Positions 53,647-62,721 of a DNA stretch of 64,000 nucleotides are shown in pieces. How positions within the stretch are numbered: the first letter of the stretch is position 1; each line of letters opens with the position of its first letter. The stretch lies in NCBI GenBank assembly GCA_965197665.1, contig CBDANO010000005.1, positions 992,001-1,056,000 of the forward strand, given 5' to 3'. Both the position numbers and the translations under genes were made by a program. Below the pieces are notes generated by a model. It searched no databases and was not told the DNA's origin. It was given only the letters and a program-made list of their open reading frames with translations. This DNA comes from CBDANO01 sp965197665. Its GTDB lineage: Bacteria; Chloroflexota; Dehalococcoidia; Lucifugimonadales; UBA3495.

Positions 53647-54651
53647 ATGATGCCTACTATGGCGGCCCGCTTCGGTATCAGTCTTTCCACACGGGCGGTG
53701 TTGTTCGGCTGGGGCACCCTGCCCGACCTGGCCCGGGCGGCCCGGACTGCTGAGGACTCGGGATACTTCGACGGGGTCTGGGTTGGAGACAATCTACTAT
53801 CCAAACCGCGGGTCGAGGCCATCGTCACTCTTTCGGCCATCGCCGCCCATACCCAACGAGTAACGTTGGGGACCATCTGCTTGGCCAGCTTCCCCATGCG
53901 TCACCCCATCTTGCTGGCCATCCAGTGGGCCAGCCTGGACCAGCTGTCGGAAGGGCGCACCATTCTCGCCGTCTGCAACGGGGCCCCGGCACGGGTTGGG
54001 CTGGAGATCGCCAACGAGTACGACGCTATGGGTATACGCTCGGAGGAACGGGTGGGCCGGGTTATCGAAGGCATAGAAATTCTGCGCCGCCTCTGGTCCG
54101 AGGACCTGGTCGACCACCACGGAAAATACTACTCGTTCAACGCCGTCGACGCGCTGCCCAAGCCGGCCCAGCAACGGGTGCCCATACTGATCGCGGTCAA
54201 TCCCCGGCCTCCCCAGGCGGACCAAACCTTGGAAGAGAGGATACTGCGCCGCATCGCCAAACATGCCGACGGGTGGCAGACCGACGCTACCCCGGTTGAC
54301 ACTTTCAAGAGCCGGTTCGACCGGATATGCGACTATGCGGCCCGGCAAGGCAGAGACCCGTCCAACTTCCAGTCTTGTTTGCATCTGATGGTCAACATCA
54401 ACGAAGACCGGGACCTAGCCTTCCGGCAGGCCCAGCAGTTCCTTGCCCAATACTACGGTACCGGGTACATCAGCAAAGAGCGGGCCGAGCTATGGCTGGC
54501 TTACGGCCCTCCGAAGGCGATTATCGAGAAGATACAGGGGTACGTCGATGCCGGCTGCACATCGCCGGTGCTGAGGTTTGTAGCCCCAAACTTGGAGCAA
54601 CAGCTAAGCCGGTGTATTGAAGAGGTGCTACCCGCCTTCAGGACCGGGTGA
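53647..54651 (+). CDS. Luciferase-like (LLM class) flavin-dependent oxidoreductase
   Basis: A 334-residue superfamily member with FGISLSTRAVLFG, FDGVWVGDNL, RVTLGTICLASFPMRHP, LDQLSEGRTILAVCNG, and VPILIAVNPRP. It starts at ATG 53647, 8 bases after the previous LLM gene, with AAGGTGAGG upstream. The two proteins differ too much to be a recent duplication. Its 3' end overlaps the convergent DAO gene by 24 bases. Confidence 0.88.
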   Translation: MMPTMAARFGISLSTRAVLFGWGTLPDLARAARTAEDSGYFDGVWVGDNLLSKPRVEAIVTLSAIAAHTQRVTLGTICLASFPMRHPILLAIQWASLDQLSEGRTILAVCNGAPARVGLEIANEYDAMGIRSEERVGRVIEGIEILRRLWSEDLVDHHGKYYSFNAVDALPKPAQQRVPILIAVNPRPPQADQTLEERILRRIAKHADGWQTDATPVDTFKSRFDRICDYAARQGRDPSNFQSCLHLMVNINEDRDLAFRQAQQFLAQYYGTGYISKERAELWLAYGPPKAIIEKIQGYVDAGCTSPVLRFVAPNLEQQLSRCIEEVLPAFRTG

Positions 54652-55800
54652 CGGCGCTCCGGAGAACCGGTCCGGGCGGCAAGGCTCAAGCATCCTCACG
54701 TCGGCGCCGTCCGCTATCTCCAACGCCGCCAGTTCGCCTATCAGGGGCGCCAGGGTCACCCCGCTGTGCGTCAACGCAATGTACACGTTCGGCGCCGCCT
54801 CGGGGAATCCCAGGACCGGAAAGCCGTCTAGGGGCATAGGGCGGTACCCGACCGGCTCGGGAATGGCCTTGGTGCCGGCGAGGGCCGGGATGTATTGTGC
54901 CGCCCGGGCTAACAGGTCCCTGGCATGAGCCAACGAGTCGTCCTCGCTTAGACTCTCCTGGGTGCCTTCGCCGACTTGAACGGTACCGTCGGCCCTTTGC
55001 CGCAGGTGAATCTTGGGATGCGCGGCGTCCAACTCGGGGGCGTAGAGCACCGAGTTCAACGCCGGGGGGAGGCGGCCGGTATTTACCACGACCCCGGGAC
55101 TATATTCTTGAGGGACGTTTATCCCGGCCATGGCCGCCAACCCCGTCGTAGCCACGCCGGCGGCCAGCACTAGAACATCACACGGGACGTCGCCCTGACC
55201 AGTCCGGACACTCTCGATCCTTACTCGTCCCTGGGAAGGGCTAGGGCCGTTCAGGCCAATTACCGAAGACTGGGTCCGCACCAAGACGCCGGCTTCGCAG
55301 GCCCGGGACAGACAGGCGTCCACCACCTTCCGGGGATCGACTTGCCCGTCGGCGGGGCTGAAAGCGGCGGCGGCCACCTTCCCCGGAGCGAGGCCGGGCT
55401 CCAGACGCCGCAACTCCGCCTCATCGATCATCCGGCAAGGATAGCCCCAGCTTTGGAGACGCCGCACCCGCTCGTCCAGCAGCGCGGCGGCCTCGGCAGT
55501 CGCTTCCCACTCGACCTGCCCGCCCCATCGCAAGCCTAGGTCCGACTCCAAGCCGCGGGCGAAGCGGCTCCACATTTCCAGCGAACGGCGGTTGAGGTCG
55601 TGGTACCAGGCCGGGCTCTTGGCGGTCCCGTTAATCCAAGCGAAGGAGTGGCCGCTGGCGCCGGACCCCGGTTGGCCTCCGTCTAAGACGGTCACCTCCA
55701 CGGGCCTTTGGGAGAGGTGGTAGGCGATGGACGCGCCGACAATGCCGGCGCCCACCACTACTACCTTTGCGCCTTCACCATTGCTGACCTGGGACGGCAT
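54628..55800 (-). CDS. DAO-type FAD-dependent amine/amino-acid oxidoreductase
   Basis: A 390-residue flavoprotein of the D-amino-acid oxidase/sarcosine oxidase group. The dinucleotide fold VVVVGAGIVGASIAYHLSQ is at the N-terminus, GSGASGHSFAWIN follows, and the FAD-closing segment ALTHSGVTLAPLIGELAA is near the C-terminus. It oxidises a secondary or primary amine. The gene follows the SelA-like PLP gene by 49 bases on the same strand, so the two may act on one amino compound. Substrate unknown. Confidence 0.88.
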   Translation of the reverse strand: MPSQVSNGEGAKVVVVGAGIVGASIAYHLSQRPVEVTVLDGGQPGSGASGHSFAWINGTAKSPAWYHDLNRRSLEMWSRFARGLESDLGLRWGGQVEWEATAEAAALLDERVRRLQSWGYPCRMIDEAELRRLEPGLAPGKVAAAAFSPADGQVDPRKVVDACLSRACEAGVLVRTQSSVIGLNGPSPSQGRVRIESVRTGQGDVPCDVLVLAAGVATTGLAAMAGINVPQEYSPGVVVNTGRLPPALNSVLYAPELDAAHPKIHLRQRADGTVQVGEGTQESLSEDDSLAHARDLLARAAQYIPALAGTKAIPEPVGYRPMPLDGFPVLGFPEAAPNVYIALTHSGVTLAPLIGELAALEIADGADVRMLEPCRPDRFSGAPSPGPEGG

Positions 55801-55849
55801 CTACCTCCACTCGGGACCCGGATATTCGGCCTCGGCTCCCCCCGGACAT

Positions 55850-56995
55850 TTACTCTACTTGCTTCAGCAGTTCCTCCCGCAGCCGCCGCACCACGGTCTC
55901 CAATTCATCATCCCGGAGATTGAGGGGGTCCACCGCCAGTTCGTCGGGATTGCCCAACTGATGCAGGAAAATTGGCGGGTCGCCGGTCTGCATGGCGTTG
56001 GCGACCTCGTTGCGGGAACGCCCCCGCCAATTCCGGCCAAAGCCCATTACCGCGGTGGGGATCAAGTAGTCCAACTCATCGTGCTCGAGGGTGATTTCCA
56101 GGCCGGGGACCTCGGCCAAAGCGTCCACAACCTTCCCTGCCTTGACGGCGTATTCCCGCATTTCTTGTTCTTCGTCTTCTTCGACGAAACCCTCGAGGGC
56201 GGTAACCAGGCCGACGACCTCCTCCTTGGCCACTTTCATGCCGCGGCCCAAGGCTTGGTGAGGCGCCGCGTTGGCGGCGGCGGCCTCGATGAGGTCTTTA
56301 CGGCCGCAAAGGATACCCGTCCCTTGGGGGCCGCGCACGCCCTTTCCCCCACTATAGACAACCATGTCGGCGCCCCCGTCGATATACCGCCGGAGGTTGC
56401 TTCGGGGAGGCAGCATCGACGCGCCGTCTACGATGACCGGCACCCCGTGTTCGTGGGCCACCCGGCACACGCCCTCCAGGGACAGGGCCCGCCGGTTGGT
56501 AAAGGGGGCGAACAAGTAGGCCACCGCGGCCGTCTTCTCGTTGATTGCTGCTTCCAGGTCCGCAACGCTGACTCCCTTGGCGTGTCCGATTTCGACTAAC
56601 TTCCCCCCGGCGGCGCGATAGGCTTGGTCGTAGTGGAACCGGTGCATGTTCTGGATGATTATTTCGTTTTTCATGCCCTCGCTTTCGGGCAGGCGGCGCA
56701 TCTTGCCGTGGTCGGTACCGGCGACGCAGGCGGCCGCTTGTAATATCAGCCCTCCCGCCGCCCCGCTGCACACGAACCCGGCCTCGGCGCCGGTCACGCG
56801 GGCGATCACCTCGCCGGCTTTCCGGTTCAGCTCCGCCAACTCGACGAACACCGTGGCGGCGTCGACCATCACCTCCAACACTTCTTGCCGGGTCCTGGTA
56901 CCGCCGTACCTGGTCACGGAACCGGCGGCGTGGATGATAGGCGTGACTCCCAGTCTCTTATACGCTGCTGCCGGGTCCCTCGACTCTGTTGCCAT
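55850..56995 (-). CDS. SelA-like PLP-dependent enzyme
   Basis: A 381-residue fold-type I PLP enzyme related to L-seryl-tRNA(Sec) selenium transferase and D-glucosaminate-6-phosphate ammonia lyase. Seen: PIIHAAGSVTRYGG, GAEAGFVCSGAAGGLILQAAACV (in two parts), VIVDGASMLPP and the Schiff-base lysine in YSGGKGVRGPQGTGIL. No selenoprotein genes or tRNA(Sec) are nearby, so an ammonia-lyase or aldolase-like role is more likely. GGGAGG lies 8 bases before the ATG. Confidence 0.85.
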   Translation of the reverse strand: MATESRDPAAAYKRLGVTPIIHAAGSVTRYGGTRTRQEVLEVMVDAATVFVELAELNRKAGEVIARVTGAEAGFVCSGAAGGLILQAAACVAGTDHGKMRRLPESEGMKNEIIIQNMHRFHYDQAYRAAGGKLVEIGHAKGVSVADLEAAINEKTAAVAYLFAPFTNRRALSLEGVCRVAHEHGVPVIVDGASMLPPRSNLRRYIDGGADMVVYSGGKGVRGPQGTGILCGRKDLIEAAAANAAPHQALGRGMKVAKEEVVGLVTALEGFVEEDEEQEMREYAVKAGKVVDALAEVPGLEITLEHDELDYLIPTAVMGFGRNWRGRSRNEVANAMQTGDPPIFLHQLGNPDELAVDPLNLRDDELETVVRRLREELLKQVE

Positions 56996-57124
56996 CTATA
57001 CCTCCCAAGATCAGGACGGAATGGGGTTGCGGCGGTCCGGCGCCAATCGCCGATATGGATTTTACGCCTGGTGAAGTTCTCTCTGTAATCGTATGGTTAT
57101 ATGACTTTTGCTGTTATTCCTCAA

Positions 57125-57562
57125 TCAGCCCTTGAAAGCATCCTTTATCTTCTGGAAGAACGACTTGCTGCCCACTCGTTCCAAGAACCGAGTCCACTCC
57201 TGTTCGGCGCTGGCGGAACGCTTCAAGTCCTTTATGCGTTGCTCCATCATCTCCAGGACCCGTTTCTCCTCGCCTTTGTCCAGCCAAAAGCCGTGCTCCG
57301 ATTTGCAGGCGTCCAGCCAAAGCTCGTTATAGCGGTACCTGAACTGGTGCATGGTTGCTTGGCACTTGGGGCACGAAAGCTCGCTTTCTCCCGCCCTGGT
57401 AATCATGGACCCTTTGAGCTCGTCCTTGTCCAGCACCGTGTCTTCCAACCGGTCCAACTCTTCGTGGTCCAGCCACATCCCCTCACAGCCAAGACACTTG
57501 TCCACCTCGATACCTCTGTAATTGGTGAGCTTCAGTTCCGATGCGCATCTGGGGCATTCCAT
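57125..57562 (-). CDS. zf-TFIIB domain protein
   Basis: A 145-residue protein with two zinc knuckles: CPRC with CLGCEGMWLDHEEL, then CPKCQATMHQF with CKSEHGFWLDKGEE, where His replaces the last Cys. A basic helical tail (QRIKDLKRS, FFQKIKDAF) follows. The start at 57562 is fixed by AAGGAGG; a longer frame is rejected. Such proteins are widespread and uncharacterised. Confidence 0.88.
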   Translation of the reverse strand: MECPRCASELKLTNYRGIEVDKCLGCEGMWLDHEELDRLEDTVLDKDELKGSMITRAGESELSCPKCQATMHQFRYRYNELWLDACKSEHGFWLDKGEEKRVLEMMEQRIKDLKRSASAEQEWTRFLERVGSKSFFQKIKDAFKG

Positions 57563-57834
57563 TAAAGGGGCCTCCTTTTCCAGTTGATAGCTAGGTAACA
57601 CCCTGCCCGTGGTCCGCGAGGGCAGTCTCAATCTAGCTAACCCCGTGTGCAAGTTTCTTATCGCCTGTCCGGGCATAACGCAAGGGCGGCCCTACCCCGG
57701 AAAGAGGGTGGTTGGCTGTCTTTCAAGCAGAAGCCGGTGTGCGGCGCTTGCCTCACGCTAGGATAACCCCAACCATAAGTTGGTTCAAGACGGCTGTCAT
57801 GTTCGGGTGCGCCCTATGTTTTTGCGTTCACATC

Positions 57835-57868
57835 GTAGGGGCATCCGCCACGGCGGATTGGCCCCTAC
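57835..57868. repeat. GTAGGGGC-bounded hairpin
   Basis: GTAGGGGC-ATCCGCC (57835-57849) pairs with GGCGGAT-GCCCCTAC (57852-57868) with a 2-base bulge and a 2-base loop. The lead-in CGTAGGGGC is shared with the palindrome at 6253-6277. Confidence 0.6.
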
Positions 57869-58106
57869 ATGGATTCTTTCGTTCGACACGAGAATGGCCA
57901 TAAAAAGAGCGGGCTTCCAAATTAGGTCTGCAAAATCTTGAGGGCACCCGTCTGGACAGGGTATTTCCAAAGTTCGTAAATACACACATCGTCATGCCAG
58001 GGAATCCAGGTTGCGCAAGCATTGCTCCTTCGCGGAAGTGGGCGCGGAGATGAGCAACTTTGGAAAGGCCTCGGCGAAAGGTGATCCCGGATTTTTCGAT
58101 TTCCCT

Positions 58107-58136
58107 CTCATTTTCGCTCATTTTCGCTCATTTTCC
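58107..58136. repeat. Tandem 10-bp repeat, three copies
   Basis: CTCATTTTCG twice followed by CTCATTTTCC. T-rich on this strand and isolated in GC-rich DNA. Confidence 0.7.
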
Positions 58137-58382
58137 CCCATTCCAACCCGTTGGCCGGGTTGGGGCGGATTCCCGGGGCTGGGGAGCAGGTTGGGAGCGG
58201 TCAGGTTGGGAGTAGTTCCCGGTGAGGCCCCATGACGCCCCGGCGGCGCCTTGGATTTGGTCTGAGTCCCGGTGGAACGTTTGGGCCTGACATTTATCAC
58301 GGTAGGGGGGCGCATCCGGAGTTGGGAAGGGAGGAGTGTCAGTCGCAGGGTCTTCTTATGTTCAAGAGAGAATGTTCCCGGG

Positions 58383-58426
58383 TTAGGACTTTAGGCCCTT
58401 CGCTACCGCTCAGGGTGACAATGAAA
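58383..58426. repeat. Short dispersed repeat
   Basis: TTAGGACTTTAGG, CTTCGCT and CTCAGGGTGACAATG in the same order as the element at 52524-52575. Confidence 0.55.
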
Positions 58427-58621
58427 AGGCCCTGGTTGCCACGTCCTGCAAGCTTACCAACGGGCATGGGAGCTCCGGGGAAATGTCAACAATTAGCTCT
58501 GCCAATTGATGATAGAATTAAGCACCCTTGAGGGCGGGCGGCCCGATTGGTTTCGAGGCGTTCCGGCGCCCGGAGGCCCGGACTCGCCGCAGACTCGATA
58601 GATATTCGCAGGGAGGCTGCC

Positions 58622-59800
58622 ATGGACCTGGTGATTCGAAACGTTAGGCTGATCGACGGCACCGGCGCCGGCCCGGTATCCCAAGTCAGCGTGGAAGTGA
58701 CCGGCAGCGCTATCAGCTGGATCGGTGAAGAGTCCACCCGGCCCCGGCGCACAGTGCACCAGGAAGAGGTCAGCGGGCAAGGACTGACCCTCATCCCGGG
58801 CCTCATCGACTGCCACGAACACTTCACCGGAGACGGCGGCATGGACAGCATGGACCGCTTGTTGGGGGATACCCGGGAACAGTTCACCCTCAAAGCGGTG
58901 GGCAACTGCCGGCGGGCCCTGATGTCCGGCGTCACTTCGGCCCGGGACGTGGGGGCGCGCTTCGGCATCAACATAAACATCGCCCAGCAGACCGCTTCCG
59001 GGGCGGTCCAAGGGCCACGCATCATAGCTTCCGGCGAGTGGTTCCAGTTCCCCGGCACTTGGCCTGCCGGCCTGACCAGGAGCATGGATACTCCCGAAGA
59101 GCTGCTCATAGGCATTCAGGAGATGGTCCACCGGGGCGCCGGCCTGATCAAAGTAGGCGCCACCGGCTTGGGGCCGAGGGGAGAGCAATTTTCCAGTCTG
59201 GGGCCGGAGGCCCTGGAGGCGGCCGTAAGGGCGTCCCACGAGGCGGGGCTGAAGATTGCCGCCCATTGCATCGGCTACGAAGGGACCCGGGACGCGGTGG
59301 AGGCCGGAATCGATTCCATAGAGCATGGAATGTTTGCCGACGAGGCGACGGTCCAGCTAATGGCTGAGAAAGGGACTTACTTGGTCCCGACGATGTCCAC
59401 TTGGGACACCAGAGAGCGCTTGACGACCCAGATGGGATGGACCAAAGAGCAGATGGCCGACATTTTGAGCCGGAAGGAGAACGGCATAGCCAGCTTCAAG
59501 CGGGCCTTGGCCGCAGGCGTCAAGATTGCTACCGGCACCGACTCGGGAGGCTCCGCCGCCCGCCATGGTTTCATCGCCCGGGAAGTCGAGCTAATGGTCG
59601 AGCACGGCATGGCGCCCAATGACGCCCTGGAAGCCTCGACCGGAGTCGCCGCCGACCTCTTGGGGATTCAAGACCAAGCGGGCACCATCGAAGTTGGCAA
59701 ACAGGCCGACCTGGTCCTAATCGACGGAGACCCGCACTCGGACCCCGGCGCGCTGAGAAACGTTTGGGCGGTGTTCCAAGGCGGCCGGCGGGTACGTTAG
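58622..59800 (+). CDS. Metal-dependent amidohydrolase
   Basis: A 392-residue amidohydrolase-superfamily enzyme: HxH in GLIDCHEHFTG, candidate carboxylated lysine in LIKVGATGL, histidines in IAAHCIGYEG and SIEHGMF, and the catalytic Asp in ATGTDSGGSA. GKQADLVLIDGDP closes the beta-sandwich. ATG 58622 follows GGGAGG. It is distantly related to the 8628 gene; the two share order of motifs but little else. Neighbouring genes for a dehydrogenase and an amidase suggest catabolism of an amide-containing compound. Confidence 0.88.
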   Translation: MDLVIRNVRLIDGTGAGPVSQVSVEVTGSAISWIGEESTRPRRTVHQEEVSGQGLTLIPGLIDCHEHFTGDGGMDSMDRLLGDTREQFTLKAVGNCRRALMSGVTSARDVGARFGININIAQQTASGAVQGPRIIASGEWFQFPGTWPAGLTRSMDTPEELLIGIQEMVHRGAGLIKVGATGLGPRGEQFSSLGPEALEAAVRASHEAGLKIAAHCIGYEGTRDAVEAGIDSIEHGMFADEATVQLMAEKGTYLVPTMSTWDTRERLTTQMGWTKEQMADILSRKENGIASFKRALAAGVKIATGTDSGGSAARHGFIAREVELMVEHGMAPNDALEASTGVAADLLGIQDQAGTIEVGKQADLVLIDGDPHSDPGALRNVWAVFQGGRRVR

Positions 59801-59807
59801 CGCCCTC

Positions 59808-59886
59808 CGCCGGGCAGCCCCTACCAGCAAGGCCAACCGGGTGCGCCCGGGTGAGGCGATAACGCCCGTCGCTGGGCAGCCCTACC
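59808..59886. repeat. Pair of GGGCAGCCCCTACC-like repeats
   Basis: CGCCGGGCAGCCCCTACC (59808-59825) and CGCTGGGCAGCCCTACC (59870-59886) flank a CCGGGTGCGCCCGG hairpin. The second copy contains the stop codon of the dehydrogenase gene. The ends match the GTAGGGGC family in inverted form. Confidence 0.5.
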
Positions 59887-60781
59887 CCTTCACGGGATAC
59901 CGGGCCTCCACTCCCGCCGCCTCCTCTTGCCACAGGAAGGCTTTGGTGAAGTCCTCTTCGGCCCAACCCTTGTTCATACATTGGCGGAGGACCTGCTCGA
60001 AAAGGTTCGCCATCGGCATGGGAACGTTCGCAGTCCGGCCCAACTCAGTTGCCAGGGCTACGTCCTTCAACGACAGGTCGATAGTAAAGTAAGGCGGTTG
60101 AAACAGGCCTTGAAACACCGACCTGGAAAAGTTCCCTTCCGCCAGTCCAAGAGCGCCCCTCGAACCGGTATCCATGAGGACATCCAGCTCCACACCCGCT
60201 TTTAAGCCCAGCGTGATCCCCTCAGCTAGGACTTGGCCCATGACGAAAGTAATCATGTTGTTGACCAGCTTGCACACGGCCGCGGTCCCAAGTCCGCCAG
60301 TGTACACCACCTTGTCGGCGAAGGCTTCTAGGACCGGCAGGACTCGGTCGAAGTCTTCCCGCCTGCCGCCGGCCATAGCGATCAAGCTCCGGTCCGCCGC
60401 CCTGGGAGGTGAGCTCAACACCGGAACGTCCATTATCCGGGCGCCCTTCCGCAAGAACATGGGCTCCAAGCGTTGCACCAACTCTGGGCCGCAGGTCGAC
60501 AGGTCGAGATAAATCGCCCCTTCTTTGATCCCTTCCAGCAGCCCGCCGCTGCCCAAGGCCACATCTTCCACGTCCCGGGGTCTTGGCAAAGAAGTGCACA
60601 CTATCTCGCTGAGGCCCGCTACTTCGGCGGGCGACGCCGCCAGCTTGGCCCCTCCTTCCAGCAGCGGCCTAGTGGCTCCCTCTCGAACGTCGTGCACCAC
60701 CATCGGGTACCCGGCCTTCTGGATATTCGCCGCCATGGGAGTCCCCAATCTACCCAAGCCAATAAATCCTACGGTTTCCAT
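59882..60781 (-). CDS. 3-hydroxyisobutyrate dehydrogenase-family NAD(P) oxidoreductase
   Basis: A 299-residue beta-hydroxyacid dehydrogenase. The Rossmann start is VGFIGLGRLGTPMA, the substrate loop is DVPVLSSPPRA, and the catalytic Lys is in AVCKLVNNMITF near residue 170. ATG 60781 has AGAGGAG upstream. It interconverts a beta-hydroxyacid and its semialdehyde or 2-carbonyl form; 3-hydroxyisobutyrate, tartronate semialdehyde or a similar acid are options. It converges on the amidohydrolase, so it is its own unit. Confidence 0.9.
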   Translation of the reverse strand: METVGFIGLGRLGTPMAANIQKAGYPMVVHDVREGATRPLLEGGAKLAASPAEVAGLSEIVCTSLPRPRDVEDVALGSGGLLEGIKEGAIYLDLSTCGPELVQRLEPMFLRKGARIMDVPVLSSPPRAADRSLIAMAGGRREDFDRVLPVLEAFADKVVYTGGLGTAAVCKLVNNMITFVMGQVLAEGITLGLKAGVELDVLMDTGSRGALGLAEGNFSRSVFQGLFQPPYFTIDLSLKDVALATELGRTANVPMPMANLFEQVLRQCMNKGWAEEDFTKAFLWQEEAAGVEARYPVKG

Positions 60782-60892
60782 GTCGTCTCCTCTCTCCACG
60801 TCTTGGGGCCAGCTCAACCGCTGCGCCGGTCCTGACACGCCGATTCTACGGCAATCCCCACTGTCTCATATGCGCCGAGCGAGTTCAATTCC

Positions 60893-60922
60893 TTGCAAAC
60901 CGCCGCAGCCCGGTAGTATGCT
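60893..60922 (+). promoter_or_regulatory. Candidate promoter for the amidase gene
   Basis: TTGCAA (60893-60898), 18 bases, TATGCT (60917-60922), implying a leader of about 200 bases. The rest of 60782-61129 shows no gene. Confidence 0.4.
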
Positions 60923-61129
60923 GTCGGCCAGCCCCTCCGGACTCTCTTCCTACGCTCACGGTGAATATCCGGAGTTTTCCTATTCATAAAAACTCATTGC
61001 CGGGGTCCTTCGAAATAGCTTGATTGTGCCTAAACCTCCTTGCCCTACGACGCGAGCGCAGCCCTGGGGTTGGTCTAGGCGGAGCACACCCGGCCGAACG
61101 TTCAAGTCCAGTCCAAGCAGAGGCGCCGA

Positions 61130-62545
61130 ATGAACAAACAAGACATCCCTTTCCTTTCCTTGGCGGAGCTGTCAAGGCTCATCGAAGCCAAGGAGGTCTC
61201 GCCGGTGGAGGCTACGGAGGCCTATCTGGACCGGGTCGACCAAGTGGACGGTAAGCTGAACTCCTACATCACCGTATGCCGGGAGGAAGCCATGGCTTCG
61301 GCGCGGGAGGCCGAGAAGGCCGTCGCCTCCGGGGGTTACCTGGGGCCGATGCACGGGATTCCCGTCGCGGTCAAAGACCAATTCTACACTAAGGGAATCC
61401 GCACCACCGCCGGCTCCAACCTCCTCTGGGACTTCGTTCCGGACGAGGACGCCACCGTGGTGGCCAATCTGAAGCGGGCCGGCGCCGTGCTGCTGGGCAA
61501 GCTAAACCTCAGCGAGTTCGCTCTTGGGGAGAGCTTTCACCATCCGGGGGGAACGCCTCGGAACCCCTGGGACCTATCAAGGAATCCCGGCATCTCCAGC
61601 AGCGGCTCGGCGGCAGCTACGGCGGCCTACTTGTGCGCCGCCGCTTTGGGAGAGGATACCGGGGGCTCCACGCGGATTCCGGCGGCTTGGAGCGGGTTGG
61701 TGGGGCTCCGGCCCACTTGGGGGCTGGTCAGCAGGTACGGTGTGCTACCCGTTTGCTGGTCGATGGATACGGTGGGACCCGTTTCCCACACTGTGGAAGA
61801 CTGCGCTATTACCTTCCAGGCCATTGCCGGCTACGACCCCAAGGACCCCTCCACGCGCAACGCGCCGACGCCCGACTACCGGCGGGCGCTGACCGGGGAC
61901 ATCCGGGGACTCCGCGTCGGAGTGATCACCGACAAGGTTTACGGCGACGACGTGGACCCGGAAATCAGCGGCGCCGTAGCCGCGGCGGCGGGCGCGCTGG
62001 CAGAACTGGGCGCGGCGGTGAAGGAGGTATCCATTCCGTTGCTCGAAGCCGGAGGCACGGTCTCCAAATGCTTGACCGACCTGTACGGCGCCAATATCCA
62101 TCATCAATGGCTTAAAACCAGGGCGGCGGAGTACGACTACAACTCGAGAGTCCGGCTGCTGACCGCCATCCTCACGCCGGCCCAAGCATTCTATAAAGCT
62201 GAAAAGCTGCGGACACTCATCCGCAGCCAGATTCTACAGCAGCTACAGGAAGTCGACGCCCTGGTACTGCCCACGTCCCCCGTGGCAGCGCCCAAGATAG
62301 TCGACGCTCCGGGGATCAAGAGCCAAGCCGACGCTCACAGCCGTATGTCCGGTGTCCGGAGTTGGACCGGCGCTTTCAATCTGGCCGGGGTTCCCGCTAT
62401 ATCCGTCCCCTGCGGGTTCACTTCCGAGAATTTGCCGGTCTCGCTGCAAATAGCGGGGCGCCCCTTCGAGGATGCGGCGATTATGAACATAGGCCACGCC
62501 TACGAGCAGGGCGTCTCGTGGAACACCAGAAGGCCGCCGCTGTAG
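61130..62545 (+). CDS. Amidase signature family protein (GatA-like)
   Basis: A 471-residue amidase with the Ser-cisSer-Lys triad: Lys82 in VAVKDQF, the SSSGSAAA segment near residue 156, and nucleophile Ser180 in DTGGSTRIPA. GLRPTWGLVSRYGV and PVSHTVEDCA follow as in the family. No gatB or gatC is adjacent, so it is more likely a stand-alone catabolic amidase than the tRNA amidotransferase subunit. AGAGGCG precedes the ATG. Confidence 0.88.
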   Translation: MNKQDIPFLSLAELSRLIEAKEVSPVEATEAYLDRVDQVDGKLNSYITVCREEAMASAREAEKAVASGGYLGPMHGIPVAVKDQFYTKGIRTTAGSNLLWDFVPDEDATVVANLKRAGAVLLGKLNLSEFALGESFHHPGGTPRNPWDLSRNPGISSSGSAAATAAYLCAAALGEDTGGSTRIPAAWSGLVGLRPTWGLVSRYGVLPVCWSMDTVGPVSHTVEDCAITFQAIAGYDPKDPSTRNAPTPDYRRALTGDIRGLRVGVITDKVYGDDVDPEISGAVAAAAGALAELGAAVKEVSIPLLEAGGTVSKCLTDLYGANIHHQWLKTRAAEYDYNSRVRLLTAILTPAQAFYKAEKLRTLIRSQILQQLQEVDALVLPTSPVAAPKIVDAPGIKSQADAHSRMSGVRSWTGAFNLAGVPAISVPCGFTSENLPVSLQIAGRPFEDAAIMNIGHAYEQGVSWNTRRPPL

Positions 62546-62676
62546 CATCGCACGGAAAAGGCTGCTAAGAAGATTTGCCAGGCGCGCTGACGACGATTTG
62601 GGCCGGTGTTCAATTGATCGCTCAGTTGGCTTACTGACTAATCGCCTAGCTGGCTTTCTTTTAGTAAGGCGCGCCG

Positions 62677-62711
62677 CCACTCCGGCCGACCGCAGCCGGA
62701 AGCAGGAGTGG
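62677..62711. terminator. Hairpin between convergent amidase and bioY
   Basis: CCACTCC (62677-62683) pairs with GGAGTGG (62705-62711) around an inner CGGC/GCCG stem. No long T-run follows. Two imperfect 19-base copies of an ATCGC-AG-TGGCTT pattern (62617 and 62641) lie just before it. Confidence 0.45.
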
Positions 62712-62721
62712 CCCAGCTAGG

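Larger units (their letters stand above)
57563..58621. other. Long intergenic region, repeat-rich
   Basis: About 1060 bases without a credible gene. It holds a GTAGGGGC hairpin (57835-57868), a three-unit tandem repeat (58107-58136), two AGGTTGGGAG copies around 58184-58210 and a dispersed repeat (58383-58426). GGGAGG at the end serves the amidohydrolase. Confidence 0.6.

Noticed and set aside
61130..62545. Glutamyl-tRNA(Gln) amidotransferase subunit A
   Set aside because: Amidase signature fits, but no gatB/gatC nearby and context is catabolic.
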